A DNA stretch of 64,000 nt from Salminus brasiliensis (lineage: Eukaryota > Chordata > Actinopteri > Characiformes > Bryconidae). Shown piece by piece: positions 1-11,400 of the stretch. A program made the translations under genes and the position numbers. Position 1 is the first letter of the stretch, and every line of letters starts with the position of its first letter. Where the stretch lies: the NCBI RefSeq assembly GCF_030463535.1, contig NC_132887.1, positions 17,899,358 to 17,963,357 of the forward strand. The letters are read 5' to 3'. The notes under the pieces were generated by a model, which made no database searches, had not been told where the DNA came from, and saw nothing but the letters and a program-made list of their open reading frames with translations.

Positions 1-146
1 GAAGAGAGATAGATATAGAGACAGGGAGAGAGAAAGAGAGAGAAAGAGAGAGAGAAATGAGGTGGAGTCGAGTCCAAACAAAGACATCTGGCTTTACTTA
101 ATGCTGTGCAGAACAAAATCAGAAGACTATCAGAGCAAGCTGACAA

Positions 147-189
<43 letters not shown>

Positions 190-2908
190 ATGTCATTGTG
201 TAAGTTAGGCAACACAACAAATGACTGTACTTTCAAATGAGGATAACATAACAGATGATATGGCCCCAGTGTGCCATCACTTGTGTCTCATCCCTGGACA
301 TGCTCTACTGCTGTAACCTTATCCCCACCCCCTTTTACTATGGGAAAACACACCTCCCTCTTCACTCTCCACGAATACAAACATGATCAATGAAGACTAT
401 CTTTATACAATACAGATAACCTACACACCTGTCTTCAGTCTGTTCAAAGGAATGTGTGTGGCTTGTGAATTCTGTGTATCAAGACAACCTCTCAACTCTT
501 CATTTCACCACCTGCTCCAGTGCTGGCAAATAGTAAGGACATTTAATATGGTGATGTGTTTCTAATATATGCAGGTATAATGTTGTCAGGAGATGTTGAA
601 TGAATAAAGTTAATAAAGCCTGTTTTTGCTAAGCATGGGTACTCTGTACCAAACAAAGGTCTTACAAACCTCACAAGATGCACTAAGGTTAATGGTCAGG
701 CGCTGGATACCATGTTTATTATGCGCAAAACAGAAGAAAATTCTGATTGGCAGCAGGAATGCCCTTTACACTAGGTGAAGCTTTCATGCCAAATTACAGA
801 AGGATCATTAAAAGAAAGAAAAAAAAAAACCTTTATTAACCCTTAAATATCCCAGGCTTAGTACATACTGAGGTTCACTGTTCAGTAATAACACGTAAAA
901 CAATGCAAACTGAGTTATTCATAAGCTATTATTCATAAGCTATAGGACTTAAAAAAGGAAGCCAGGACCTGGTAGGTCCTTTAAGGTGTTACACCTGAGG
1001 GCTACTGTCGGATTATAAATAAACATCTGCAAAATCATATACATACAGTAGGGGGGAAAAAACAAATGTGCAAAAATGACTAGACGTCAGACCAACTTAA
1101 ACAATCAAAAAAATCTTATATTCTATCATCAATGATACGTCAAGATTGATCTTTAGATTTTCCCATACAAGGACTGTTTCTGAGAACTCTCCTACCACAG
1201 TGACAATGTGTACTTCTATTGACATGACACTAATGAGGTATGAGCTGAGCAGGTAAGCAGTGCAGCATTGCAACACTACTGCACACATGCACACACAAAG
1301 CTGTCAGGGTGATGTGTATTGAAGTTGACGGCTGGAGGTGCTATGGAAACCTTTATGAGAGCAGCGAACTGCACACTGAAACAACAGGTCAGGATGGAGA
1401 TGAGAAGCATTACAAGGTATGTGAATGCATGTGTGGGTGGGTGTGCTTGTTTGTTTGTGTGGGTGTGTGTGTGTATATGTGTATGTGTGGGTTCTCAGCA
1501 TGCTCTTCAGCGCGGCAGGTGGTTGTAACCCAGGGAAAGCTGTCAGTTGCACGGCTAAGCCGTTGTTGCCACGGGGACGGCAGCTAGCCAATGGTGAGAG
1601 ACCTGATTCCCCAAAGACAAACAAGAGCAAACATAATCATACCTTACACGCACACACAAATATGAACACACACACCCACAATTTCATGTGTGAGTACAGT
1701 TTCACAAACATGCATTCCTTTAACCACACTCACACACTCACATACACACACACACAGACAGTGTTTGAGACTGAATGGAAAGCGTCATGTATTTGCACAG
1801 CTCGCCTGAGCGTGTTTCCCATGACCGTATCAACATTTACTAACAAGAGTGCAGCCAGGATAACACGCCTGAGAGAAATAAAAATCCCCCCAGTGACAAT
1901 GAATACACACCACACATACTCCAAATGAACGCACACACAGGTACTGGATTTTTCTAGGCATATGAAATATATACAAATGAAATCAATATAATGCAAAACT
2001 GGCAACATTACCCATCACCTAAACTGGCACCCATTATTATCAGTACTAATGGTGTCATGGAGTCTAATGGAGTCATATTGAGTGAAGGGTGATAAAGAAG
2101 AACTTCACCACTTTTCTTTCAACAGTATGCTAATTTACTTTGGCATGCACTGACAGTGTCATATTATGCAAGATAACACAAAACACAAGGACCTGCTGTG
2201 CAGAATTCACAAGTGAATGTGTATAGTAACACACACACATACACGCACACAGACCATACTCTTTTTTCTAGGTACATTAATAATCTTCATTAGAGGGTAA
2301 ATCAGTAAAGAGCAAAGAGGGTAAGACAAGAGTGTGGAGGGGTTTTTTTTGTTGTTGTTGTTTTACAGATAGGTGATTAATATGCTGTCCATACAGGTAC
2401 ACTCTGCACCCCACCACCCCCCACCCCCACCCCCCCACACACACACACACCTTGTTTATTAAAACAATGGCACATCCTGCAAATAACACTGTCCTGTGCC
2501 TCATCTCAGCCACCACCACTCCAGTCTACCTCACTCCATTCAGCACAGTTTTGATACCTTCAGCAGATAGAGAGGACATTTACACTCACTCACTCTCTCT
2601 CACTCTCACTCTCACACGCACACACACACACACACATACACGGGCGCGCAGATATATGAACCCAGCCTAAACGTTTACAGTATTCCTGCTGCCTTACAGT
2701 AATCTATACTCTTAGGGTGATTATTGCTCATGATGATTCAGCTCAGTTAATGAGTTAATAAAACCGACCAGTCCATAAACACATTCTGTCGATAGTCGAG
2801 CTGAACCCACTGCTTAAACGTACAGTCATTACGCGCTACGGCAGCAGTGCAGTCAACTGCCTCAAAACAGCTGATTAGTACAGAGTAGTCCCGCTGAGCC
2901 ATGGCCAC

Positions 2909-2944
<36 letters not shown>

Positions 2945-3320
2945 GCAAGCAAGCAAGCAAGCAAGCAGAAGCACACACATAAGCACGCGCACGGAGACAT
3001 GCAGACAGTCAAACAGTTGTTCCTTTTCCACAATCATAGTAACACCTCCAGTCCTCGGCAATAGACCCCGTTTACTACACTAACGCATCAATTACGGCTC
3101 GTGAATTTTCTGCTACAATGCTAAATCCAACTTTTGTGTAGTGTGTGTGTGTGTGTGTGAGAGAGAGAGAAACACAGAGAGAGAGAGAGTTACTCTGCCA
3201 CACAAACACAGTAACAGCACAAGTTCAGTCAGATGCAATAGCCATAAATAACAAGACCACGCCATGCGAACTTTCTGCCAGAACTGAATGAATCCCCTCC
3301 TCGTCCTCTCAGGGTCTTAC
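1..3320 (-). other. jmjd1c intron 1 (partial); no further exon seen
   Basis: No second jmjd1c exon could be recognised. The stretch is ordinary intron DNA with many short microsatellites: GA-rich at 1-58, (CA)n at about 148-186, GT-rich at about 1440-1490, CA/CT-rich at about 2415-2450 and 2580-2640, (AC)n then (AAGC)n at 2910-2967, GT/GA at about 3137-3190. Open frames here are microsatellite translations or short chance ORFs. Confidence 0.6.
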
Positions 3321-3545
3321 CGCTAGCCTCGGGCTGTCCGTGTCGCGCGTGCTCACGCCGCGGATGACCCCGGCTCTCCAGTTCCAGCGCGAGATCCCGC
3401 CGAGCTCCAGCGACTCCGAGCCGCTCGCGCACACGAAGCGCCTGCCCACGAGCTCCGGTCGCGCTTCCATCGCCATTTAAGCCCCGCGAAAAGTGCGGCG
3501 AGAGAGCCGCGGGAGAGAAACTTCCAGAGAAGCGCGTTCTACCGT
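3300..3545 (-). promoter_or_regulatory. CpG-rich 5' end of jmjd1c
   Basis: GC- and CpG-dense segment spanning the first coding exon and the bases upstream of the ATG, flanked by AT-rich DNA from about 3545. This is typical of a CpG-island promoter. No TATA box was seen and the start site cannot be placed. Confidence 0.45.
3321..3476 (-). CDS. jmjd1c: jmjd1c (KDM3-family histone demethylase-like), first coding exon only
   Basis: Reading leftward from the ATG at 3476, 52 codons begin MAMEARPELVGRRFVC and continue through WNWRAGVIRGVSTRD to a clean GTAAGA donor just below 3321. From memory, the N-terminus of vertebrate JMJD1C has the same plan: M-A-x-E-x-R-x-E-L-V-G-K-R-F, then WRAGVIRAVS.RD. 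The alignment picks the upstream of two in-frame ATGs (3476 rather than 3470). JMJD1C is a large nuclear JmjC-domain protein of the KDM3 group, acting on H3K9 methylation or as a nuclear-receptor coregulator. Only the N-terminal tip is present; zinc-finger and JmjC exons must lie beyond the left edge, so intron 1 is over 3.3 kb. The exon is in CpG-rich DNA (about 3300-3540), as expected at a promoter. Which teleost co-orthologue (a or b) cannot be told. Confidence 0.82.
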
Positions 3546-5609
3546 ATAATCATATTTCTTTAATTAAATAATAATTTATATTAAAAATAAAACAGACTAA
3601 TTAGGTTACAGCGCAGAATACTTCTTATGTGTCAGAAAAGCTGAGGGGGGTGTTAAATTCCCTGCCTGGGTCCTTGTGCGAAGGTGGGGAAATCGCTCTG
3701 ATTTACACTGGGAGTAGTAACAGTCATTATGGCTCCCTCTCACTCACTCACCCTCTCTCTCTTACTTACTCACTCACTCAGTGAAAACACACACACATAC
3801 ACACACACACACACGCACAGTCACACAATCTCTCAGTAGGCTATGTGTATACACACACACACACACACATACAGTCACCACACACTCTCAGTCACACATG
3901 CTGTATTCATCCGCCCGCGCTGAAGCACGCAGGACAGACCGCAGCGGGCAGGACTTTGTCCATCCGCCAGACAGAGTTCACTCGCAACGGGAGACTCATT
4001 TTACTCCATTACTATCTACACGAGATAAAATAGTCCCTCGTCTAAAGTACATTTATACATTTAGGCATCGCGGGTTTGTCCTTGTCGACCAACACGGGTG
4101 TCAACTAAACACCGATGCTTTAAATGGTGCTTTTAAAACTGTAAACCAGCTCGGTTCGCGGGACTGAATCATGGCTAGATTAGCGTTTGCACTATTAACT
4201 CCTTACTGACCGAGACTGGGTTTGAAGTAGCCTCACATTGCCTATTACATAGCACGGTGCCAACAGGTTAATGTTAATTATTTTAAGGCAAGTTATTTGT
4301 ATCAGCTCCTTGCAGTCCTTGCAGGTGCACTGATACATGCAGAATGCAGAGAGTAATAAAGAGACTAATTAGATCAGATGATAGCTGTAATGAAACTTCA
4401 TTTACACATTTAATGTCGGGCCGGAGGGTGGTGGGATGAAAACAGACACACACATGTTCTGTCTGAAGTGTTTTTGCAGTGCAAATACAAAAGCAATTGT
4501 TCACGTCCCAATTTATCACGACCCCCATGATTTGGGGGTAATACATGTTTAAATACTCTAACCACTGTGTTTAGGCCACAGAGGATCAATGTGAGTTGAC
4601 CTAAGAAACATATTTATCCATTTTTATAAATTACACTTCCTCATTTTATAACCTCGAATGCTCAACATACATAACCCAAATATTTCACAAGCATTTGTAT
4701 CAGCTGCTATATCTGCAGTGAAATGCATTAAGATGCATAACCGGTTTACTGGTTCTCTGGTTCTAGGTCTCTGGGTCTGGGCAGAGAAAAATGAATGACA
4801 TTTCCAAAACCCCCTTCTACTGCATGCTGTGGTAAACAGAAACACTCCAAACCTCATATGTAATAGAGGGCATCAATGTTTTTTTCTGAATGCCAGTAAA
4901 TTCTCTAAAGAGTGCAGCTGTGAATGATGCTACAGGTAACCTCACCAAAAATACCCTACTCAAACCACCAAACCAGGCTGCTTTAGTGGTAGTAGCTTAT
5001 AGGGCGTAGGAGTGTTAGTTGGCTATAGCAATATTCATATTTCAACTCCTTAATCAACCTCATAATAATTCAACAAGTGATCCAGTATTTTTTTTTTATT
5101 TTTTTTTTTTATTATTTGTTAATTTTTTGGTGTGGGGTTGGGGGCATGATTGTTTACCACAGGGCAGGATACCTGCAAAAGCATGTTTCCCCTAGATAAA
5201 AAAAGAACAAAACTATTCAGACCTAAATTCCTAATATTGGCATGGCACAAATGACAGAAATAGGACTAAATAAGAAGTATAGTTCTCAGGGCAAGTACTG
5301 AGCAAAAATAGTTGCATATTCAGTCAGAATAAGAAACTATTACTGTTACAATCATGCTGAATATGTATGAGTTAAATGTTACTGCATGAGTGTTACTGCA
5401 AAACCAGAAAGTCTTAATCCACTTGATGGCCACTCCTGGTAATGTAATCACCATGTCATCTCGTTCATGCTACTTGCAGATGTGCCAAGAAAAAAAAAAA
5501 AAAACAGCCCAACAAAGTCATCCAGCAACTACTTGCACAGTCATTGCCACGCCACTGCTCGTTGAAAACGTGAGACTCACTGACTCAGAGCTCTAACTGC
5601 TTTCTCTCA

Positions 5610-5652
<43 letters not shown>

Positions 5653-6250
5653 ACACACAGCTACTAAATGAAACCTTCGCCACACGTCTCAGTATTAGTC
5701 TGCTGTGAGTAAAATATCCCCTAGGGGGGTTACCAGTATCTATTCTGGCGCTCCTACAGGGCTCCCTCAGCACTGATTAGCCCCTTTAATCACTACTTAA
5801 GCACCAAGGCCAGAACTTAGGATCCGTAACGCAGATCTGCCCATTCATTTCTGTGACATCCTACAGCGGCCACAAATAGTTAACTGCCTTTAAAGCCTAT
5901 ATACATTTGCAAGAGTCATGAGGGAGAACAAATCTACATCTTTATATTCTATATCTTTATTTTTTAAAAATAAAGATAAAAAATGTTTTCGCTTTGAAAT
6001 TAACTACAGCCTTAATTTCCAAGCACACGTTTTATACGTCATTGTCTTCTGATAGTGATACACCAATTATCAAGCCCGTGTCTTTCAGCCTCTTTCCTCT
6101 AGATGTCGCAGTGCTGTCTGCTCCTCTGGCAATTGCGTCATTACAGTGTAATTCCCGCCTGATTAATTGAACGCTGCAGTTATTGTGCCATCTAGTGGTG
6201 CTCTGAAAAACTAATACACACCTACGCTAGAGACGACTTGAACATATAGG
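3546..6250. other. intergenic, no gene recognised
   Basis: Between the jmjd1c promoter and a transposon remnant at 6258. Holds CA microsatellites at about 3789-3873 and 5606-5660, an A/T-rich run near 5090-5115, and otherwise unremarkable AT-rich sequence. No reading frame here resembles a protein I recognise. Confidence 0.5.
5606..5660. repeat. (CA)n microsatellite
   Basis: About 26 CA units with one interruption (CATAC), intergenic. Confidence 0.9.
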
Positions 6251-6257
6251 CACAGAT

Positions 6258-6616
6258 ATACACCACACGGACAAAAGTATTGGGACACCTGCTCAATTAT
6301 TGATTCCTGCGAAATCAGGAGTATTACCTGACTTTATCCTGCTTTTGTTGGAGTAACTGTCTCTACTCTCCAGGGAAGGCCTTCTACTAGATTTTGGAGC
6401 ATTGCTGTGAAACGTTACTTGCAATGATTTGCATTCAGTGACAAGAAGGTTAGTGAGGTCAGGGTGTTGAATGGTCGACTCCCAAACTCTCTCCAAAAGT
6501 GTTGGATGGAGCACCATCATTCCAGAGAACACGGTTCCACTGGCATTAGGCTCATGTTTATCTGCGTACGAGAGTCCTATTCTTTTGGCAATGCGTCTCT
6601 ATATGGATTAGACAAG

Positions 6617-6648
<32 letters not shown>

Positions 6649-6744
6649 ATTTGCAAATCCAAGTCAGCAATAGGTGCAGCTTAAATAAGCTGCGTTCAGT
6701 CATTAGAAGGGGTGTCCAGAAACATCTGGACATATAGTGTACAT
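6258..6744. mobile_element. non-autonomous DNA transposon (TIR element), copy 1
   Basis: The left end reads ACGGACAAAAGTATTGGGAC followed by ACC. The right end, inverted, reads TACACTATATGTCCAGATG then TTTCTGGACACC, so the two are imperfect terminal inverted repeats of about 30 bp. The interior (for example GGAGCACCATCATTCCAGAG near 6509) recurs in opposite orientation at about 49940-50218. No transposase remains. A (GT)n run at about 6619-6648 lies inside. Elements with this kind of 'GGACAAAAGTATTGGGACACC' end are common in fish genomes; the superfamily was not determined. Confidence 0.7.
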
Positions 6745-7616
6745 ATGGACTGGCTGTTCCTCTCAGGTGCGGCGATGCGTCCACGAGTCCTCCATGTTAG
6801 GGCGGTCTAGGTCCGCTTGTAAACAAATGCACGTGTAATGAGACATGATAGCCTTTTCTATGTGTTTATTTTGAGGAATCAGCCAAAAAACATTCTGCAT
6901 TTAAAATGTTCAACCCTGAAAGACCACCAACTGCTTACAATATGTATATATTTATATCATATACGTTTGATTGTTTCTAAAGGAATTGCCCAAAAAACTC
7001 TTTCACTCTCTCACAATAGTGGATTATCTTTTTTATTAAGTATTATTTTATGACAGAGCAATTCTAATGAATGACAAGTCCTGCTGTGTACTTATTTCAA
7101 CTCACAAAATCAACAAAATGCAATTTGACTAAGAGTGCAAACTTTTCCATACAGCTGCATATGCCTAATAAAATTGCACATTTGTTAAATGGGAAAAATA
7201 CGACACTGCCTTTGAAAAACGCCAAAACGCCAGTACTACAGCTACAATTCTCAGTGGATATCACAGCATCACGTTGACCACTGAAGATGTAGATTACTGA
7301 AGATTACTGCTGTAACTAACGGGTGTCTGGATCCTGCACGCATGCGCAAACTGAATAGTCATTCGCTTTGTATTCTCTATATTGCGAATGTAAAATGAAC
7401 AATATATATTTAAAATAAATTTATAAAAAAGTGTTCCCACCTTGTGACTCATCTGACGTCATTCGGGGCGTCACCTTTCTAAGATCTCCTCAACTTCTCA
7501 GCTTTCTTCATTTCAGGGTCTGCACTTCCTGAGAAAGGTAAACAAATGGAACACCAAACGCCGAGCTGTCAAACTACCCAAAATGTAACCCGAAAACGGG
7601 CATTTAGAGGATCAAA
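6745..7616. other. intergenic / 5' flank of the drap1-like gene
   Basis: No protein-like frame. The last 150 bases before the ATG at 7617 include ATCTGACGTCATTCGGGGCG near 7450, with a perfect TGACGTCA CRE-type octamer, so this is a plausible promoter of the drap1-like gene. The rest is AT-rich with nothing recognisable. Confidence 0.4.
7453..7460 (+). promoter_or_regulatory. CRE-like octamer TGACGTCA upstream of the drap1-like gene
   Basis: A palindromic TGACGTCA sits about 160 bp upstream of the start codon in the sequence CATCTGACGTCATTCGG. This is the full consensus for CREB/ATF factors. Whether it is used is inference; position relative to a start site is unknown. Confidence 0.35.
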
Positions 7617-9358
7617 ATGCCTGGACAGAAACGCAAATACAACGTACGCTTTCCCCCTGTGAGTAACATTTTTTTTAACGCAATTTCGAAGTTTTTGCGA
7701 CCTTTGTTTGTAGCCTAACCTTCCTCAATTCAACCAGGGTCGCATCAAGAAAATCATGCAGAAAGATACAGAGGTTGGAAGAATGGCCACGGCCGTTCCA
7801 GTCATCATTTGTATCCTTTAAAAGCGTTATTATATCTAAGTAATGTTATTCCAGTGCCTACCGAAGAGATGCACCCCCAATGCTAAAGTGTGCTCAGTTG
7901 TGTTCCATTACTTTAACCCTAAGCTAAAGCTTTGGAAATGTTCTTGATCTCCTTCCTCACCAAGACCAGCTTAATCACCCAGTCAAAGAACAGCAGAGTC
8001 ATGTCTGTCAACCACATGTGAGTGTTAAAAAGTCCATTTATCCAGCAATGCATGCATGTATGCATGGTTTGCGCATAATGTGCTTAGTCTACACCACCTT
8101 ATATGTTGTCCATGCTCTCTTGAATGAATGTTTTCTGTAGGAAGCAGTGTATTGAGTCTGAGAAGTTGTTCGACTTTCTGAAGGACCTTGCAGAACAGGC
8201 CGGTGGCGCACCCACACCTAAAGAGGTTAAAGCCAAGGGCAAGTGTCCAGGGCACAGGTACAGAGCACTGTGTGGTCCAGCCACATGCATAGCATGTACA
8301 TACTTTTTACACCATCACGCTCTCCGAAAATAAAGATATTCATCTAATGCAGGATTATAGACAATAGACATAGACTTTATACAAACACAATCATTCTAAA
8401 AGCGGTGTATCATGTACTAATTTTAATTGTTTACTAATCACCTGAGTTGGTTTTGATGTGTTGGTGAACCGTTTTTTGAAGCGCACTTGTGGAAAGTGAT
8501 GTGAGGTTCCTATTCCGTTGTATCAAGCTGGGACTTTGTTAGTTGCTTGAGAATGACCTCCAAATTAAATAAATGGAGGGGAACCATGAGCGATGCCAAA
8601 GAGGAACCTTTTATCCAGTTCTTTAAACCTTTTAAAGGTTCTTCAGTGACATCACCCAAAGAACCAGAGCGAGTCCACCAAGACCATATTGAGTCTGTTC
8701 TGATTTTTTTTTTCAACATTGGTTGATAAACAACATAACACACCCAGTGGCGCCCCAATATGCAACACAGGGCCCAACAACTCCTAACAATTCTGCTAAA
8801 ATACTTACAATTTTAGGGCCTCTGTCAGTTGCATTAGAATAACCCCCCCCCCTCCCCACCACCTCTCCCTGAAATTTTTGTAACTGTCTGTTTGCTGTGC
8901 ATTTCACGTTAAAACTCTCGAATATTTTCATTGCAGAAGGAAGTGGCATAACAAGTCTATCAAACCCATGTCACCTGAGAGGGAGGACGTGCACAGGAGG
9001 GCAAACACTGAGCCAGCAATCCACAGTGACTCATCTAGTGTAGGAAACCCCTTGATAACGTTGATTACGAAGAAATCTGTTCCTCACATTCCATGTGATG
9101 TTAGCTGTCATAGTCTAGTTTTCCAGACACAGGGTGAGACTGGTTCTGATTACGCTGCCACTGGGTGCTCTCTAATGGAAACCTGTGTCTCTGTGGATGA
9201 AATGGTCCATTTGTCTTATTTAGCAAATGATATTGTGTTTTGTCTTTTTTTTATCAGGAGTCCGAACTCGTCATCTGCTTGGAGACCCCTTCGCCTTGAT
9301 TTTGGCTGCTGGAATAGTGAGTCTCATCCATTCATTAACTCCAGTCCTCTGTATGTGA
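7617..9358 (+). CDS. drap1-like (NC2-alpha) histone-fold transcription corepressor
   Basis: Exons: 7617-7658, 7738-7810, 7924-8017, 8141-8257, 8937 onward. Phases join without a break. Exon 1 gives MPGQKRKYNVRFPP; exon 2 GRIKKIMQKDTEVGRMATAV; exon 3 SKALEMFLISFLTKT..TQSKNSRVMSVNHM; exon 4 KQCIESEKLFDFLKDL. This follows DRAP1 (NC2-alpha) segment by segment: x-RFPPARIKKIMQ, IISRALELFLESLL, TQSRNAKTM, LKQCIELEQQFDFLKDL. DRAP1 pairs with DR1 through a histone fold and represses TBP-dependent transcription in the nucleus. The copy is divergent inside the fold. After exon 4 the sequence (from RRKWHNKSIKPMSPERED) does not resemble the known DRAP1 tail. The 3' end is uncertain: the frame stays open to 9363, while a GTGAGA donor at 9134 and a CAG acceptor at 9257 allow a spliced end at a TGA (9356-9358). 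It may be a paralogue rather than drap1 itself. Confidence 0.72.
8560..8720. repeat. AAGAACC/GGTTCTT-rich MITE-like repeat in drap1-like intron 4
   Basis: Contains GAGGAACCTTTTATCCAG, TTTAAACCTTTTAAAGGTTC and a final CATCACCCAAAGAACC. The same words recur at 42300-42490 (GGCATCACTTTAAAGAACCC) and in the foldback at 18545-18835. It looks like a short palindromic DNA element dispersed in the genome. Boundaries are approximate. Confidence 0.45.
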
Positions 9359-9363
9359 AATGA

Positions 9364-11400
9364 AGGATCCTCCTACCAATCATTTGTTGTGCAACATACA
9401 AACTTGCAAAAAAGTTATAAATGAGAGGTGATCTTCATATATCATGTGTTTGTGATATACTGATGATTTTATCCTTGATTCTTGTAGCAGTGTGTAGCTC
9501 CTACTATTCACCTGACAGAAAAGTGCAGCAATATTTATGAAGACCCAACATTTTTTTTTTAATATTTCCCAGAGAAACCATTTTAATTTGTACATTTTTT
9601 GGTAATGTTTTTGACGTGGAAATGCAATTAAAATGTGAAAAAAAACTAAATGAAAGCCACAAAAGGCCTAAAATTGTTTAGAATTAATAGATATTAAAAC
9701 AAAAAAAGTATTTAGTAACATAGCAGTGCATTCTTGTGAAAGTACACATGATTACTTGATGTTTATGTATTTACTACGTTTTACACCCCTATATATTGAA
9801 AAATGACTTTGTTTATTCTACCAGGGTGATTTTTTTCATTTTTTCTGTTGGATTCATAACTGTTGTGTTGGTTAACGGTTCTTAAGTGAGTCAAACGCCA
9901 TTTTTAAGCTGTGGGTTAGGTGCATACTGCAAATATGACTGGCACTGTCAGAGTGTAGTACAGCTCACTTCTGTTACCTTCTGCATTAATAATGATGTAA
10001 TCTACAGACTCCATGCATATGGCAGATGTATTTTATAGCTTCACATGTCCTGTAACATGTTTTAAAATGTCCAGTTCTCTGAATGTTTAATGAAAACTTG
10101 CAGTTCCTGCTCTTATTACCAAATTATAACCAACATGACTACATCACAAATACAGTGTATATACAGTAAAACACATTAAACAGTGGACAAACCAAATAAG
10201 TGCATCAGCTGTCTTGAAGATGATACAAGGGCAATTTTATTTTAAGAAAGTGGATGGCGCAGTTTCACGTGTTTACAAATTGTGGTGCCGATGTAAAATA
10301 AATAAAATCCAATTTCTATAAACCTACAGCATGTCTTCTTTTGCACCAAGAAATATTTTTTAACATCATGAAATGAGTACGTTTTTTTCTGTATTAATGA
10401 ATGCAGCAAGACGTTTCATTTGAGTGTCATCCTGAGAGCCATTCATTCATGGGAGAATAAAAATAAGACAAAAACCTATTGAGGGAATGAATACAGTACT
10501 TGAAGCCTCAGGTGAATATAAAAGCAGTCATATGAAGGAATGCCCACTTGTGCCTTTTGACACAAATTTCAACATGGTCTATTCCAGAGCATGTCAACAC
10601 CAGGTGTGAGGACCTACTGCGTTTCAGGTATATCCTGCCACAACACACCTGAGCCAGCTCATCAGCTAAGAATTAAGCCCTTCCTGAGGTGGATCAGATG
10701 ATCTGGGGACAGAAGAATACCCAAAACTGTGGAGGATACAGGGTCCTCCAGACAAACAGTGAAACCACTTGCCTATTTAATACAAAGGACATAGGCCATT
10801 TCAAGCTTGATTTCCTTTTAAGGAATAAAGGTAGCTGTAAATCATAACGGTTATGAAAATTCCATATGATATGATGACAAACAAACAGAAATAAGCCAGC
10901 TTCTGCTAAAAATGTAGTCATCTCATACCGATCAGCAAGAAACTGATTCATTTAGTTATCAGTTTCTGTTTATTCTTCTTTTCTCAATCCCCCATGACAT
11001 CCTTAGGTCTTAGTCATAGATCACTAAGAGGGGAGAAAAAGCCATAATCTTTGGAAGAAAGAAATGTAGGAAAAAAGGCCCCATTTAACGCTATACCTCT
11101 GCAAGCCAGGGTAGAGCGCCAAACGGATAAGTTACCATGCTACAATAAAAAAAACTTTAATTTATTACACACATATGCAGATAACACAACCCTCCCTGTA
11201 ATTCCTATTCTCCTTTCGTTTTCTTTTGTGATGTTTGGATTTTTTTAAGCCTCAAAAATCCAAAGCAGAATGGAATATGTAGAGGAAGGAGCAATGCTAA
11301 GTCTCTTATTCAGTAGAGTCACATTCCACTGCTCTCATTTGTACATGTGGACAAGAGGAAAACAAACAAAAAAAAAAGTAGCAACGGATACATCTGGAGC
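9364..11400. other. intergenic between convergent genes (3' UTRs)
   Basis: The drap1-like gene (+) and ahsa1 (-) converge here. A candidate AATAAA for the + gene is at 10301-10306; TTTATT (AATAAA on the minus strand) at 10236-10241 and near 10969 are candidates for ahsa1. No coding sequence was seen. The rest is AT-rich and probably 3' UTR plus spacer. Confidence 0.45.

Noticed and set aside
1304-1928. Overlapping frames on both strands around 1304-1928.
   Set aside because: Built on CA/GT microsatellites inside jmjd1c intron 1; no coherent protein.
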